64,000 bases of DNA from Scatophagus argus (taxonomy: Eukaryota; Chordata; Actinopteri; Scatophagidae). The notes under the pieces are model-generated. The model made no database searches. It was not told the DNA's origin and saw only the letters and a program-made list of their open reading frames with translations. The translations under genes were made by a program, and so were the position numbers. This document shows, piece after piece, positions 48,711 to 60,900 of this stretch. The stretch spans positions 17,538,330 through 17,602,329 of the forward strand of contig NC_058497.1 in NCBI RefSeq assembly GCF_020382885.2. Reading direction: 5' to 3'. How positions within the stretch are numbered: position 1 is the first letter of the stretch; each line of letters starts with the position of its first letter.

Positions 48711-49790
48711 TCTCATGACACTTTCCAATTAGAGCAGGTCTTTGATTAACTTCTGTAATACAGAGAACCCAGCATTGTCCTATAAGCAAGCACTTGGCAA
48801 CAGTGGCACCTTTTAGAAGGCAGAAACCTCGGAGCAGACCCTGGCGGAGCCTACAAACAAATATGCTTTGCCACAGCAATAACACCAGAAGTATTGGAAC
48901 CATAGATAATGATTATGATGAAGTATACAGAAGGTACCATTGTGATTATGATAGCATTAGTATTCACAATAATGATGGCTGTAGCTATAGTCATAGTAGT
49001 AATAGAATCAAAATAAATTACGACTAAACAGTAATAATCGCAGTAGGTTTCAAGCAGGACCGCAGCAAGAGGTCCAACCACGATCCACAGGAATCTGCGA
49101 GATGAGAAAGCACAGGGACTCTGGAGAAGAAGTTGAGTTAGTAACATGAATTAACATTGGAATATTTGTTTCTGAGATGTTTCGGCCGAGAACAATAACT
49201 TCAGTTTTGAATTTAGAAGTAGAAAATTGCAAGTCACCAATGTTTTTATGGTTTTATTACATGCCTGAAGTTTAGATAGCTGATTTGTTTCATCTGGATT
49301 CAATGATAAGTATAATTGTATGTCATCTGCATAACACTGAAAATGTATGGAGTGTTTCCTAATAATGTCACTGATGGGGAGCATTTAAAGGGTGAATAAT
49401 ACTGGCCTGAGCACAGGGGCTTGGGGAACTCCAGCAGCACTAATGTCTAACAGTACAAGGACAGAAATAAGTCCCTTGTCTGATGCCATTAGGAGGTCAT
49501 TTGTGACTTTGACCAATGCCATTTCTGCAGATAGTAAGATAATTATCTGGTTCTACTGCTGTTTCTAGGGCTCCTGTGTTCGAAAGTAGATCAGTACCAG
49601 ATGAGGTCAGTAGGTTTTGAATTTTGGCTCTAATGATTAAAACCTTGTCATTGAAAAGGTCATAAAGTCATTGCTGCTGAGGGTTACAGGAATACAAGGC
49701 TCGATAGCACTATGGCTCTCTGTTAGCCTTACAGTACTTGAAGGACTAGACTCGATAGAAACTCTGTGAAACTCTCTGAAATTCCAGTAG
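48711..49790 (-). mobile_element. L2-clade LINE fragment, minus strand
   Basis: Its 3' end (CTCATGACACTTTCCAATTA in plus orientation) starts right after the exon 1 relic. A broken reverse transcriptase with YADD follows at 49150-49400, and a linker piece matches 50340-50420 at 49650-49710. About 48850-49140 is unrelated sequence with GATGAT-like repeats, perhaps another element. The fragment replaces exons 2-7 of psi-8. Confidence 0.8.
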
Positions 49791-50133
49791 AATATCAGAG
49801 TGTGGGTGCAACAATAAAAATTGGTTATTTCTAATGTATATTTAAGACATCAAATATTTGACTACTGTAAGACTTTTTGATTTATTTTTTCAAGATGCTT
49901 CTGATTGTTTTCCTTGCCCCAAGGAGTTCTGGCCTAATGCAGAGAGAAACTCTTGTCTCCCCAAGTCTGTAGAGTTTCTTTCCTTTGATGAGGTCCTAGG
50001 AATTCATCCTGGCTGCATTCTCAGTTACTGTTATAATGGCAAAACAGGCACCAGCCACACAGCATTTGGGATCACCTTCATCCTCTGCATCTCTTGTGTT
50101 CTTGGGAAAACAATAGTTGTGTTGATGGCTTTC

Positions 50134-52295
50134 TGTTGCCCTGCTAAAAAAGAAAAGCATTAAGCAAAAGAGACTTGCACCCTGGTATAATACAGATGTT
50201 CGCAAATTAAAGCAAAATGCGCAAAAACGTGAGAGGAAATGGCGTTCCTCCAAACTTGTTGAATCTCGCTCTGACAAGACAGTCTTAGATTATATAGGAA
50301 GGCCCTACAGACTGTCAGAGCAGCCTATTACTCAAAGTTAGAGCCATAGTGCTATCGAACCTTGTATCCCTGTGACCCTCAGCAGCAATGACTTTATAAC
50401 CTTTTTTAACGACAAGATTTTAAATATTAGAGACAAAATTCAACACTTACTGACCTCAGCTGGTACTGATCTACCATCAAACACTGGTGCCTTAGAAACA
50501 ACAGTAGAAACAGATACTCATCTTGAGTTTCTCCTATTGACCCTCATCAGCTACGTTCACCTATATATTCATCCAAGCCAACAACATGCCTCTTAGACCC
50601 CATCTTAGACCCCAGCTTTACCCTTACTTAGCACCTGTCTATTAGACATGATTATCTGTCCCTAATAACAGGCTATGTACCCCAGTCCTTTAAAGTAGCT
50701 GTAGTCAAACCTCTCCTTAAAAAATACACACTTGACCCAGAGGTTTTAAGCAATTATAGACCAATATCTAACCTTCCTTTTATTTTCAAGATCCTTGAAA
50801 GAACAGTCGACAATCAGCTATGTGACTTTCTTCAAAATAATAACTTATTTGAGAATTTTCAATCTGGCTTTAGAGCTCATCACAGCACAGAAATGGCATT
50901 GGTCAAAGTCACAAATGACCTCCTAATGGCATTAGACAAGGAACTTATCTCTGTCCTTGTACTGTTAGACCTTAGTGCTCCATTTGACACCACGGACCAT
51001 TCTATCCCTGTACACAGATTGGAACACGTAATTGGCATCAAAGGAACTGCACTGAGCTGGTTTCAGTCCTATTTAGCAGATCAATCTCAGTTAATGATAC
51101 ATCGTCCATACTCACAAATGTTAGTCACGGAGTTCCCCAAGGTTCTGTCCTTGGGCCAATATTATTCACCCTTTATATGCTCCCCATCAGTGATATTATC
51201 AGGAAACACTCCATATGTTTTCATTGTTATGCAGATGACACACAATTATACTTGTCAATGAAACCAGATGAAACAAATCAGCTTGTCAAACTTCAGGCAT
51301 GTCTTAAAGACATAAAAACCTGGATGACTTGCAATTTCCTACAGAAGTTATTATTCTGGGCCCTGAACACCTTAGAAACAAATTATCCAGTGATACAGCA
51401 ATGCTAGATGGCTTAGCCGTGGCCTTAAGCTCCACTGTAAGGAATTTAGGAGTTATCTTTGACCAGGACATATCCTTTAACACGCACATATCGAAAATTT
51501 CAAAGACTGCATTCTTTCACCACTGCAATATTGCAAAAAAGTAGGCACATTCTGAGTCAGATAGATGCAGAAAAATTAGTCCATGCATTCATTACCTCCA
51601 GGCTGGATTATTGTAATTCCCTTCTATCAGGCTGCCACAATAAATCTATAAAGACTCTCCAGCTAATCCAGAACGCTGCAGCAAGATTACTCACAAGAAC
51701 CAGCAAGAGAGATCATATTGCTCCTGTACTGGCTTCTCTACACTGGCTACCTGTAAATTTCAAGATAGATTTTAAAATTCTCCTCCTCATATATAAAGCC
51801 CTTGAGGGTCAGGCACCATCCTATCTTAAAGAGTTGAGAGCTCCCTATTATGCTACCAGAGCTTTGTGTTCCCACAATTCAGGACTACTTGTGGTTCCTA
51901 GAGTCTTCAAAAGTAGACTGGAAACCAGAGTCGTTAGTTATCAAGCTCCTCTATTATGGAACCATCTTCCGGTTTCGGTCCAGGAGGTGGCCACCCTCTC
52001 TACATTTAAGAGTAGACTAAAAACTTTCCTGTTTGATAAAGCTTATAGTTAGGGCCGGCCGAGGCTGGCCCCGAGTTATGCTGCTATAGACTTAGACTGC
52101 CAGTTCTCCTCCGAGGTTTCTGCCTTCTAAAAGGCAGTTTTTCCTTGCCACTGTCGCCAAGTGCTTGCTCAAGGGGGAATGTTGGGCTCTCTGTATTACA
52201 ATTTAATGAAAGAGTTTGGTTTAGACCTGCTCTAATTGGAAAGTGTCATGAGATAACTTTTGTTGTGAAATATAAATAAACTAAACTGAATTTAA
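50134..52295 (+). mobile_element. L2-clade LINE inserted in the 7TM exon of psi-8
   Basis: Starts in the linker between endonuclease and reverse transcriptase (APWYNTDVRKLK-like) and covers the reverse transcriptase with [23 protein letters not shown] and LHWLPV in several frames, so it has frameshifts. It ends with the L2 3' UTR and an AT-rich tail. Receptor sequence resumes at TTCAAAGC, so the insertion point lies in the helix 3-4 region. Confidence 0.9.
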
Positions 52296-52729
52296 TTCAA
52301 AGCTACACTCCCAGGTAGTAATGCCATGAAATGGTTTGGTCCTCCACAGCAAAGAATGACTGTGGTGTCTTTTACATTTGTTCAAGTTTTAATATGTACA
52401 ATATGGCTGGTTCTTAGTCCCCCTTTTCCGATGAAAAACCTGAACACACATAAAGAGAGAATCATCCTTGAGTGTGCATTAGGCTCAGATATTGGGTTCT
52501 GGGCTGTGCTCAGGTACATCAGCCTACTGGCTGCCTTTTGCTTAGTGTTAGCTGTCTTAGCTCAGAATCTACCTGATAATTTTAATAAAGCCAAGTTTAT
52601 CATCTTCAGCAGCAGAATATGTCAGCTCTTCTGGGAATCTACTGTGGCTGGAGATATTTGCCATTCTGGACTCCAGTTTTGGATTAATTCTGTGTATATT
52701 TGCTCCAAAGTTTCATCGTATTGAAAGTT

Positions 52730-52973
52730 AAAGTGACATATTTTGTCATTTGAGAGAACTCACTCCAACGAAATTCGTGCTCTGCATTTAACTCACGTGC
52801 ACACACATACAGCAAACCCGGGGCAGTGGGCGACCGCGTGCAGCGCCCGGGGAGCAGTGGGGGGGGGGGGGGTTAGGTATCTTGCTCAAGGGTACCATGG
52901 ACACCAGTACGGGGAATCGAACCAGCAATGCACCAGTTACGGGTCCGACACCCTAACCGCTGATCCACGACTG
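52730..52973 (+). mobile_element. Short interspersed repeat, copy B, in the psi-8 tail
   Basis: Same repeat as 42060-42312, with a run of about 14 G inside. It interrupts psi-8 just before the C-terminal KPEKKTKKHL. Confidence 0.8.
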
Positions 52974-53033
52974 TTTAAGCCAGAGAAGAAGACAAAGAAA
53001 CATTTGTGACTTTACTCTCATCCACTGATCCAC

Positions 53034-53760
53034 TGCAAGTGGTCATCAGTTGATAGCGGTGCTCCTCTGTTCACTCAAGTGTCCCAAGACATATGGCTGC
53101 AGATCTAAAGATAGAACCACAAAAGTCGATCATTGGCTAATACCAAGTACACTTATGAGCCACCTTAAGTTTAAACATGGTCCGATCAATGACTAGCACA
53201 GAAGTCCACTAACAAAGCTCCACTCATCTTCAGATTAGAGAAGTTGTTCCTCCCAATCATCCCCTTCCAGGTTTCTCCATTGTTGCCCACATGAGTGTTC
53301 CCCCAGTAGAAGTGTTGATTTCCTAAGTGGAACTCTTTCTAGGATGCCACCCAGAAACTGGAAGGGAACTAAATACTCAGTGCTGCCATTTGGTGCGTAA
53401 GTATACACAACAGTCACATCCTTCCCCTTGGTGGCATGCAACCGCATAGAAGCAACCCTTCCATTCTCTGGAGTAAGTTCCTACAAAGCAGTGTTCAGCA
53501 GGGGGCCTGTGAGGATCCCCATACCCTCCCAGTACCACTCACCCTGGGCAACCTCAGAAAAGGAAAGATTTCAGTCCATCTCTAGGATTTTGGTTCAAGA
53601 ACCAGTGCTATATGTTTAGTAGGTGATCCCAGCTATATCTAGCTGGTAGTGCTCCACCTATTGTGTCAACTCGGGTTTCCTCCCCACCAGTGGGAAGACG
53701 TTCCACATCACCAGAACCGGTCTGTGATGCCAGTGGATGGCACGTCCAGGGCCCCAGTTT
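53034..53760 (-). mobile_element. LINE endonuclease remnant, copy B
   Basis: Minus-strand YTYAPNGSTEYLV, an LLLGE-like relic of LLLGDFN, and a WRNLEGD-like stretch identify an endonuclease-type LINE, heavily decayed. Partner of 40818-41560. Confidence 0.6.
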
Positions 53761-54612
53761 TGCCTGTGACGTGGAAAACAGTGCAATAACCGAAACAGTA
53801 CAATTCAGACACAAAATACTGCATTATATTTTAGCTCTATTTAGGACTATTGTAAACAACTCCCTCTTCCATTACCATTTAGTTGTTTTCCAGTCCAGAA
53901 CAGTGTAAAATATCCTGTGTCATTATTGAACCACAAGGTTGCAAGTTGGCACAATGGCACAAGTTCTAAATATTTTGGGTCCCTGAGCGACTAGACTGAA
54001 TAGATTACAACTGTGATTTTCAGCTGATAATCAGTAATCCAAATTTCTATATAGCTAATGTTAATGTTAATCCTATAGGGCAGACAGTTCAGTCAAATTT
54101 ATTAGGCTTTATTGTGCACTTGACACTAAAGCAAGAATTGCTCTTACTTAAATCTGCACAAATTTTGATGTTCAGCATCAGTTGTGTTACCAACAACTCG
54201 TGATTTCTTAGATGCTTATTTAACTGATGCTCAACTACTCAACTCTAACCTTTCACTTGTCGGTCTGATTGAACCATTATGCCATGTTTTTTCCTGGCGC
54301 AACATTCCTTTCTTTCAAACCCTTCATAGAAAATAAAATAGATTTGTAAAGACAAATTTAAGCATCCCAAAAACATGAAAGCCAATATTAAATATGTAAC
54401 TGTACAGACTCAAATTTTTGTGGCAGATAATTACAAACTTTTGAATGGTAGTGTATGGGTTTCTGCAATGCATGTTTGCAGGAATGTGTATTCAATAATA
54501 AAAAAAGCAAATTAGAATAATAAACACACAAGAAAGAAAAATAATCTCATATCATTGTCAAAACGAAAAAGAAACTTCTATTATCTGCGTTTTAAATGCT
54601 ACTGTAGACAAA
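53034..54612 (+). repeat. Duplicated spacer, copy B (partner 40818-42640)
   Basis: Collinear with copy A. At 54612-54615 it jumps to sequence equivalent to 45710 inside gene 7, marking a deletion of about 3.07 kb. Confidence 0.85.
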
Positions 54613-54615
54613 TGT

Positions 54616-54765
54616 GCCAGCGGGGATCCTGTGGCCTGATATGAGCTGGTTAACTGACAAAAGATGTGAGAGAGGCAATACTTAGGTAACCTTACTGTGA
54701 TGGCAGGGTTGTATGATGCATCACTGCTGGTGGGCCAGAAGTTTAAAACAAGATCAACTTATCTG
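54616..54765 (+). pseudogene. Second copy of the decayed exon 6 relic
   Basis: Starts at CCAGCGGGGATCCTGTGG and matches 45710-45860, sharing the same stop after DPVA, so the relic predates the gene 7/8 duplication. Confidence 0.85.
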
Positions 54766-54935
54766 TGGAAAAATTAAATTAATTGAATAAATACATAATT
54801 CACAGTAGCAATGAAATTTGTTTTATTTAACCTCACAGGCAATTTGAGGATCAGATCTTGAAAGGTTTAGCACACTGGAATGCAAACATTTTGTGAAAGC
54901 TAAAAACACCTTCTTCTGTCTCTGTGTGTTTTCAG

Positions 54936-57056
54936 CTGCAGCCGTGGATGAGAGAGTGTGTGATGGATCTGAAGACATACAGACGCTGCAGAGTCCATAC
55001 ACTGACACATCTCAGCTCCGAATCACTAACATGGTGTACAAGGCTGTTTATGCAATAGCACATGCCATTCATAATTCAGTGTGTCAGGAAACAAATTCTA
55101 CAACTCAGTGTGACAAAATCACCAGGATCGAGCCCAGAGAGGTCAGTCAAAAGGAACAAGCGAACACACCAATGCTCTTTGTTCCCCACGGTAATATAAA
55201 TTATTAAAAGAAATATTCCTTTCTCTCCATCACTGTCTAACTTTACTTCATCCTCACAGCTTCTCACTCAGCTGAAGAAAGTAAATTTTTCCCAAAATGG
55301 TTATGACGTGTCATTTGATGCCAATGGGGATCCTGTGGCCACATATGAGCTGGTAAACTGGCAAAAGAGTGAAAGTGGCAGCACTGAGTTGGTGACAGTA
55401 GGTTTCTATGATGCATCACTGCCAGCAGGCCAGGAGTTCAGTATCAACAGGAACCTCACCTGGATGGAGGGCAGCACACAAGTAAGGAGTAATGGGCAAA
55501 GTACACAACTTTTTTTACTCCTTGTCAAATATTATTCCAAAACAATTTAAAGTTGTGCAGTCAAATTCTTGCTTGAATGATTGGACTTCTTGCTTTAATA
55601 ATTTTAACACTTTCTTTATTATGTCAATTCAATGCAGTATTTTTGCAGGAATATATTAAAAAATAAAAAACCATGTGATTCTGAAATGACACTGACTTAC
55701 TTGTCCAGTTTGTAGAATAATTAGCTTCTAAAATATCAATGAAAATCAATAAAAATGCCTGTGAAAACACAACTGAATCAACAGACATCAGTTATTATGA
55801 GCCAGTCATGTCTTCTGTCCTCAACCCTCTGCTTCCTCAATTTACTACCTGCGATCACTACTGGTACAAAGACAAAGAGCTGAATTGTCTCAGTCAACAG
55901 CTAATTTTATTCAGGAGCCTTCATAAAATTTAGTGAGTTTGTATCTATGTGCAGGTCCCTGTGTCAGTGTGCAGTGACAGCTGTCCTCCAGGAACCCGTA
56001 AAGTGCTGCAGAAAGGAAAACCCATCTGCTGTTATGATTGTATACTGTGTCCTGAGGGAGAGATTAGCAATGCTACAGGTAATGTTTTGTCTCTAAAGCA
56101 TAACCACAACATCAAATATTTTACTGCTAAAAGCCTTTATTAATTCATGTTTTTCAGATTCTCCTGATTGTTTCCCTTGCCCCAGGGAGTTCTGGCCTAA
56201 TGCAGAGAGAGACACTTGTCTCCCTAAACCTGTAGAGTTTCTGTCCTTTGACGAGGTCCTAGGAATCATCCTGGCTGCATTCTCAGTTGCTGGTGCCTGT
56301 CTTGCCATTATAACAGCGGCTGTGTTCTTTCATCACAGGACATCCCCGATTGTCAGGGCCAACAACTCTGAGCTGAGCTTCCTGCTGCTCTTCTCCCTGA
56401 CTCTCTGTTTCTTATGTTCATTAACTTTCATTGGAGCACCCACTGAGTGGTCCTGCATGCTGCGCCACACAGCATTTGGGATCACCTTCGTCCTCTGCAT
56501 CTCTTGTGTTCTTGGGAAAACAATAGTTGTGTTGATGGCCTTCAAAGCTACACTCCCAGGCAGTAACGTCATGAAATGGTTTGGTCCTCCACAGCAAAGA
56601 ATGACTGTGGTGTCTTTTACATTTGTTCAAGTTTTAATATGTACCATTTGGTTGGTTCTTAGTCCCCCTTTTCCAATGAAAAACCTGACCACATACAAAG
56701 AGAGGATCATCCTGGAGTGTGCATTGGGCTCAGATATTGGGTTCTGGGTTGTGCTCGGGTACATCGGCCTGCTGGCTGCCTTTTGCTTAGTGTTAGCTGT
56801 CTTTGCCCGCAAACTACCTGATAATTTTAATGAAGCCAAGTTTATCACCTTCAGCATGTTGATATTCTGTGCAGTGTGGATCACCTTTATCCCAGCGTAT
56901 GTCAGCTCTCCTGGGAAATTTACTGTGGCTGTGGAGATATTTGCCATTCTGGCCTCCAGTTTTGGATTAATTCTGTGTATATTTGCTCCAAAGTGTTTCA
57001 TCATATTGTTGAAGCCAAAGAAGAACACAAAGAAACATTTAATGAACAAAAACTGA
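54936..57056 (+). pseudogene. OlfC gene 8, 5'-truncated (exons 5-8 only)
   Basis: Exons 54936-55141, 55260-55481, 55955-56078, 56158-57056 correspond to exons 5-8 of gene 7. All four are open and have good splice sites (exon 6 now starts CTT after CAG in place of GTT). They encode the end of the Venus-flytrap domain from [10 protein letters not shown], the cysteine-rich domain and all seven helices to KKHLMNKN. Promoter, signal peptide and exons 1-4 are absent; the sequence upstream is spacer copy B joined directly to the exon 6 relic. As it stands it cannot make a secreted ligand-binding receptor. The open frames suggest a recent loss, or use as a 3' cassette by an upstream gene. Confidence 0.85.
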
Positions 57057-57104
57057 AGATGAGACATCAACAGTTAAGATACTTGAAATGTAGTTGTATA
57101 TCAT

Positions 57105-57615
57105 ACACCGATCAGCCACAACATTAAAACCACTGACAGGCGAAGTGAATACCATCAATCATCTTTTTACAATGCAATGTTTTGCTGGGAATCCTCCAGT
57201 TCTGGCAGTTCTGGCAGTTCTGGCAGTTCTTTAACACGCACTACCTACCTAACTTTGCGGGCCAAATAGACACCCCCATGGCGAAGGCTCCCCCCAGCTG
57301 AACGATGTACCCTGTCATATGTCAAAAACAGTTCAGGAATATTTCAAGGACTACAACAACAGCCTGCAGATTCCACAGATCCCAACCTGATCGAGAATCT
57401 GTGGAATGCACCAGAATAGGCCAAATCCACCCTCCCACCTGGTGGGGCCTTCTCAATAACCAGGAACCAAAGGATCCAACATTTTGATGCCAGTGACCAG
57501 AAAATATCCCCAGAGGTCCTGTGTCCCTTCCCCTGACAGGTCAAAATGTCTTGGCAGCACAAGGGGGACCTACAAGTTATCAAACAGGTGGTTTGAATGT
57601 TGTGGCTGATCAGTT
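57105..57615 (+). mobile_element. Tc1-like element, internally deleted
   Basis: The ends CACCGATCAGCCACAACATT and (reverse complement of the far end) CTGATCAGCCACAACATT form inverted repeats. Between them are decayed transposase pieces (an NLIENLWN-like block near 57388 and a tail ending CAAGGGGGACC). It is too short for a full transposase. It lies just after gene 8. Confidence 0.75.
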
Positions 57616-57872
57616 TATGTTGCACACAATCAACACAATTTTCACTAAGTTAAGCTTTGAATGTCCCTACACATGAATTTGTATTTTCAACAAAAAACAG
57701 GGCCATGTCCGAAATAAAGTCTAACATCATAGTAAAAATGTGAGGTGCTGTTGTGACATTTTGATGAATTATTTCAAACGTTTCAATGGAATAATAGATC
57801 TTGTGATTAATTTAAGATATCAAATTCCATAGAAAGATGCTGGATGAAGTGTTCAGAGCTGAATAGGGGTGT

Positions 57873-57942
57873 TCCCTCTGTGATGTATGTTAAGCTGACG
57901 TACAATAGAGGGAGGGAAACTTTGTTCTGAAACTGCATATAG
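57873..57942 (+). promoter_or_regulatory. Conserved promoter module of gene 9
   Basis: GTGATGTATG, CRE-like GCTGACGTACAA, GGAGGGAA and a CATATAGA box, 47 bp before the ATG; same order as for gene 7. Confidence 0.6.
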
Positions 57943-57988
57943 AACAGTGAAAACACAGACAGTATTCTCACATACAGGCACAGGAGAG

Positions 57989-60900
57989 ATGGAGATCTCA
58001 GCTCTCTTTATTGGTCTGATTCTGTCTCTGGGTTTGTGTAAATTGAACTCAGCTCTTCCTTTGAATGGTTCTGAGGATGCTCTGAAACAAAGGGCTGGGC
58101 TTACAGAGGATAGGAGTGGTGCTGGGGTCAGCACTGAGGCCTCATCTGTGAAATGTAAGCTTCAGGGTGCCAGTCGTCTGCCTGCATTCTCAATGGATGG
58201 AGACTACGTTATCGGAGGTGTTGTCGGAATACACACCAGCATGCACACAGTCACACATAACTACACCACCATGCCTGAGCCACTGAGGTGCACAGGGAGG
58301 TCAGTAAGAGGGAGAAATGGTGAATAAGATTTTTAGAATGACTTGGGTTAGAAATGTTTCAAATTGTGTGACGCCCTTATAATTAAATATTATGTGGTGA
58401 TGAAAACTTGAAAAAAATCTGTCTTATTTTTAACAGATTGATGGAAATGTTAACTCTTTTACTATTAATCAACTGTTAAAATTCCTGTCACTTTCACTGA
58501 TATGTAATTCTATGGTTTTAATTCTGGTCGTGTGATAAATGGTAATTGTTTGTTTCACAGATGCAACACAGTTATTGTCTCGAACCATGAATTGTAGGTC
58601 ATCTTTTCGATTTTTGGTTTATCTGATTTCTGAATTGTTCTGATTTCATGGACATTTGGACAGTGACATGAGTGTCTGTGTGCAGCATTGAGGGCCGTGA
58701 ACTGCGCTTCTCACGCGCAATGATCTTTGCCATCGAGGAGATTAACAACAGCTCGGACCTGCTGCCAGGCATCAAACTCGGTTATCAGATCCACGACACG
58801 TGCGCCACAGTGCCCGTAACGGTGCAAGCGGCATTTCAGCTATTAAATGGCATTGACCCGGTGTTTTACACGAGCGATAATTGCTCACATTCAGGTATGG
58901 TGATGGCCATCGTCGGCGAGTCTGGGTCCACGCCATCCATCAGCATGTCGCGCGTCATCGGGGCCTTTGACGTTCCTCTTGTAAATATTTAGAATTTCTG
59001 GAAAAATGTGTTTTTGATATAGATCACATCGAGTTTTTGTTTTTTACATTAAAGAATCACACTGTTGTTTTTCCTTCAGGTGAGCCACTTTGCCACTTGT
59101 GCGTGTCTGTCCGATAAGCAGCAGTTCCCGAGTTTCTTCAGAACAATCCCGAGTGATCAGTTCCAGGCTGACGCGCTGGCCAAGCTGGTGAAACACTTTG
59201 GCTGGACTTGGATAGGTGCTGTCCGCTCGGATTCGGACTATGGCAATAACGGCATGGCGACTTTCCTGCAAGCAGCCCAGAAGGAGGGGATCTGTGTGGA
59301 ATACTCTGAATCTATCCACCGATCCCACCCACGCAGCAGGATCCAGAGAGTAGCAGACGTCATCCGCAGGTTTCTACATCACTGATTGTGTTTTTCTTCC
59401 CTGTGTGACACTGACCTTCTGCTAACCAAAAAAAAACAAATGTTTCGTCAAAGATAAGCAATAGTTTAATTATCGTGGTGGTCAATTTCATTTTCATCAT
59501 ACTTTTTCACTTGATAATTATAATACTGTCATAAAAATAGGCCAGTGCTGCACATTCAACATACCAAAAAACTTAACCAAAAATGAAACCAAAATGTTTT
59601 GCCAAGTATAAAATAAAAGGTATTTTGTATTATTTCTTTCATTATGTTTATTTTGCTCATATTTTATGGAGATATCGTCTTGAAACTGAGTCTATGACAC
59701 CAAAACTGTACATTCACTACATCAAAAAAGTGTATCTCATGGCCTCTTTTCTTTCTTTCACCAGTCTTGATATTTGTTTGGTGTAATATGATTTAATCGT
59801 ATCTCTTCAGGTCAACAGCGATGGTTGTTGTGGCATTTTTGGCAGCTCCAGAAATGAGGATCCTAATGGAGGAGCTGTTGCTTGAGCCTTCTCCTCCTCG
59901 CCAGTGGATCGGCAGTGAGGGCTGGGTAGCCAACAGAGACATGCTGAAGTTCAGCTTTTGTGCCGGAGCCATTGGATTTGGGATTCAGCGATCTGTCATT
60001 CCAGGTCTGAGAGAATTCTTGCTGGATCTCTCTCCCACTAAAGTGGCTGCGTCTCCAGTGCTTACTGAGTTCTGGGAGGAGGCATTCAACTGCAGGCTGA
60101 GAAAAAGTGAGCCAGATTTTCCTGATGTTTTAACACTGATGTTGCTGACAATTTGGTCTTAGGGTTGTGTTGTTGTGTTGATTGTTTGCTTGAGTGGAGC
60201 TTATTGTGTTAAAAGGTCATCAGCTGCTTTGAGATTTAAGCACAGATTTGTTTCAAAAGGGAAATCAGTTGAAATTGAACAAAGACATGAGGTGTAAGTT
60301 GCAGCTCTATGAAGAGTCCATTCTTCCATTTTTTGCAACACTCATCCGTCAGGGTCGTGTGGTGGCTGGAGCCTATCCCAGCTGACGACAGGCGAGAGGT
60401 GGGGTTCACCCTGGAATGGTCACGTCAGTCACAGGGCTGACACACAGCCAGACAACCACACACGTACACACAGAGGGGCAATACTGTAGCTGGAGTTTCT
60501 GGAGAAACCCTTGAAGGCACAGGGAAAACATACAAACTTCACAGAGAATTTGAACCAGTAACCCTCTTGCTGTGAGGCCACAGTGCAAACCCCTGCACCA
60601 CCGTGCCACCCCTATGAATAATCTTACTTTATTGTTTTATTTCAGCTTCAGGTTTGCTAAACATTTTGGCTGGAGTTGTTGAACACAAGCACACATTATA
60701 TCCACACTGTTCAGACACAAAGCTAAAGAAAGATCATATTAATAAAAAAAATATATATTTAGCTTATAGTTTAGGCCATTATAAAAGGAGGCTATTTTAT
60801 TTATATTTCAAACACATAAAAAGTCAAATTAGTGGATGACTATACTGGAAAAGTGATGGACTGTTTTTGTAATTTCTAAATTGCTACTAATCACATAATC

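Larger units (their letters stand above)
48449..53009 (+). pseudogene. OlfC pseudogene psi-8, split by LINEs
   Basis: Exon 1 relic 48449-48710: the start codon equivalent to the gene 7 ATG is ACA, and the coding part through [11 protein letters not shown] is still readable. Exons 2-7 are missing; an L2 LINE fills the gap. Pieces of the 7TM exon lie at 49892-50133 ([14 protein letters not shown], with a deletion that removes helices 1-3 up to HTAFGITF), 52296-52729 ([10 protein letters not shown] to the end of helix 7, with further changes) and 52974-53009 (FKPEKKTKKHL). A second L2 separates the first two and a short repeat the last two. No product is possible. It belongs to the gene 7/9 subfamily. 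Confidence 0.9.
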
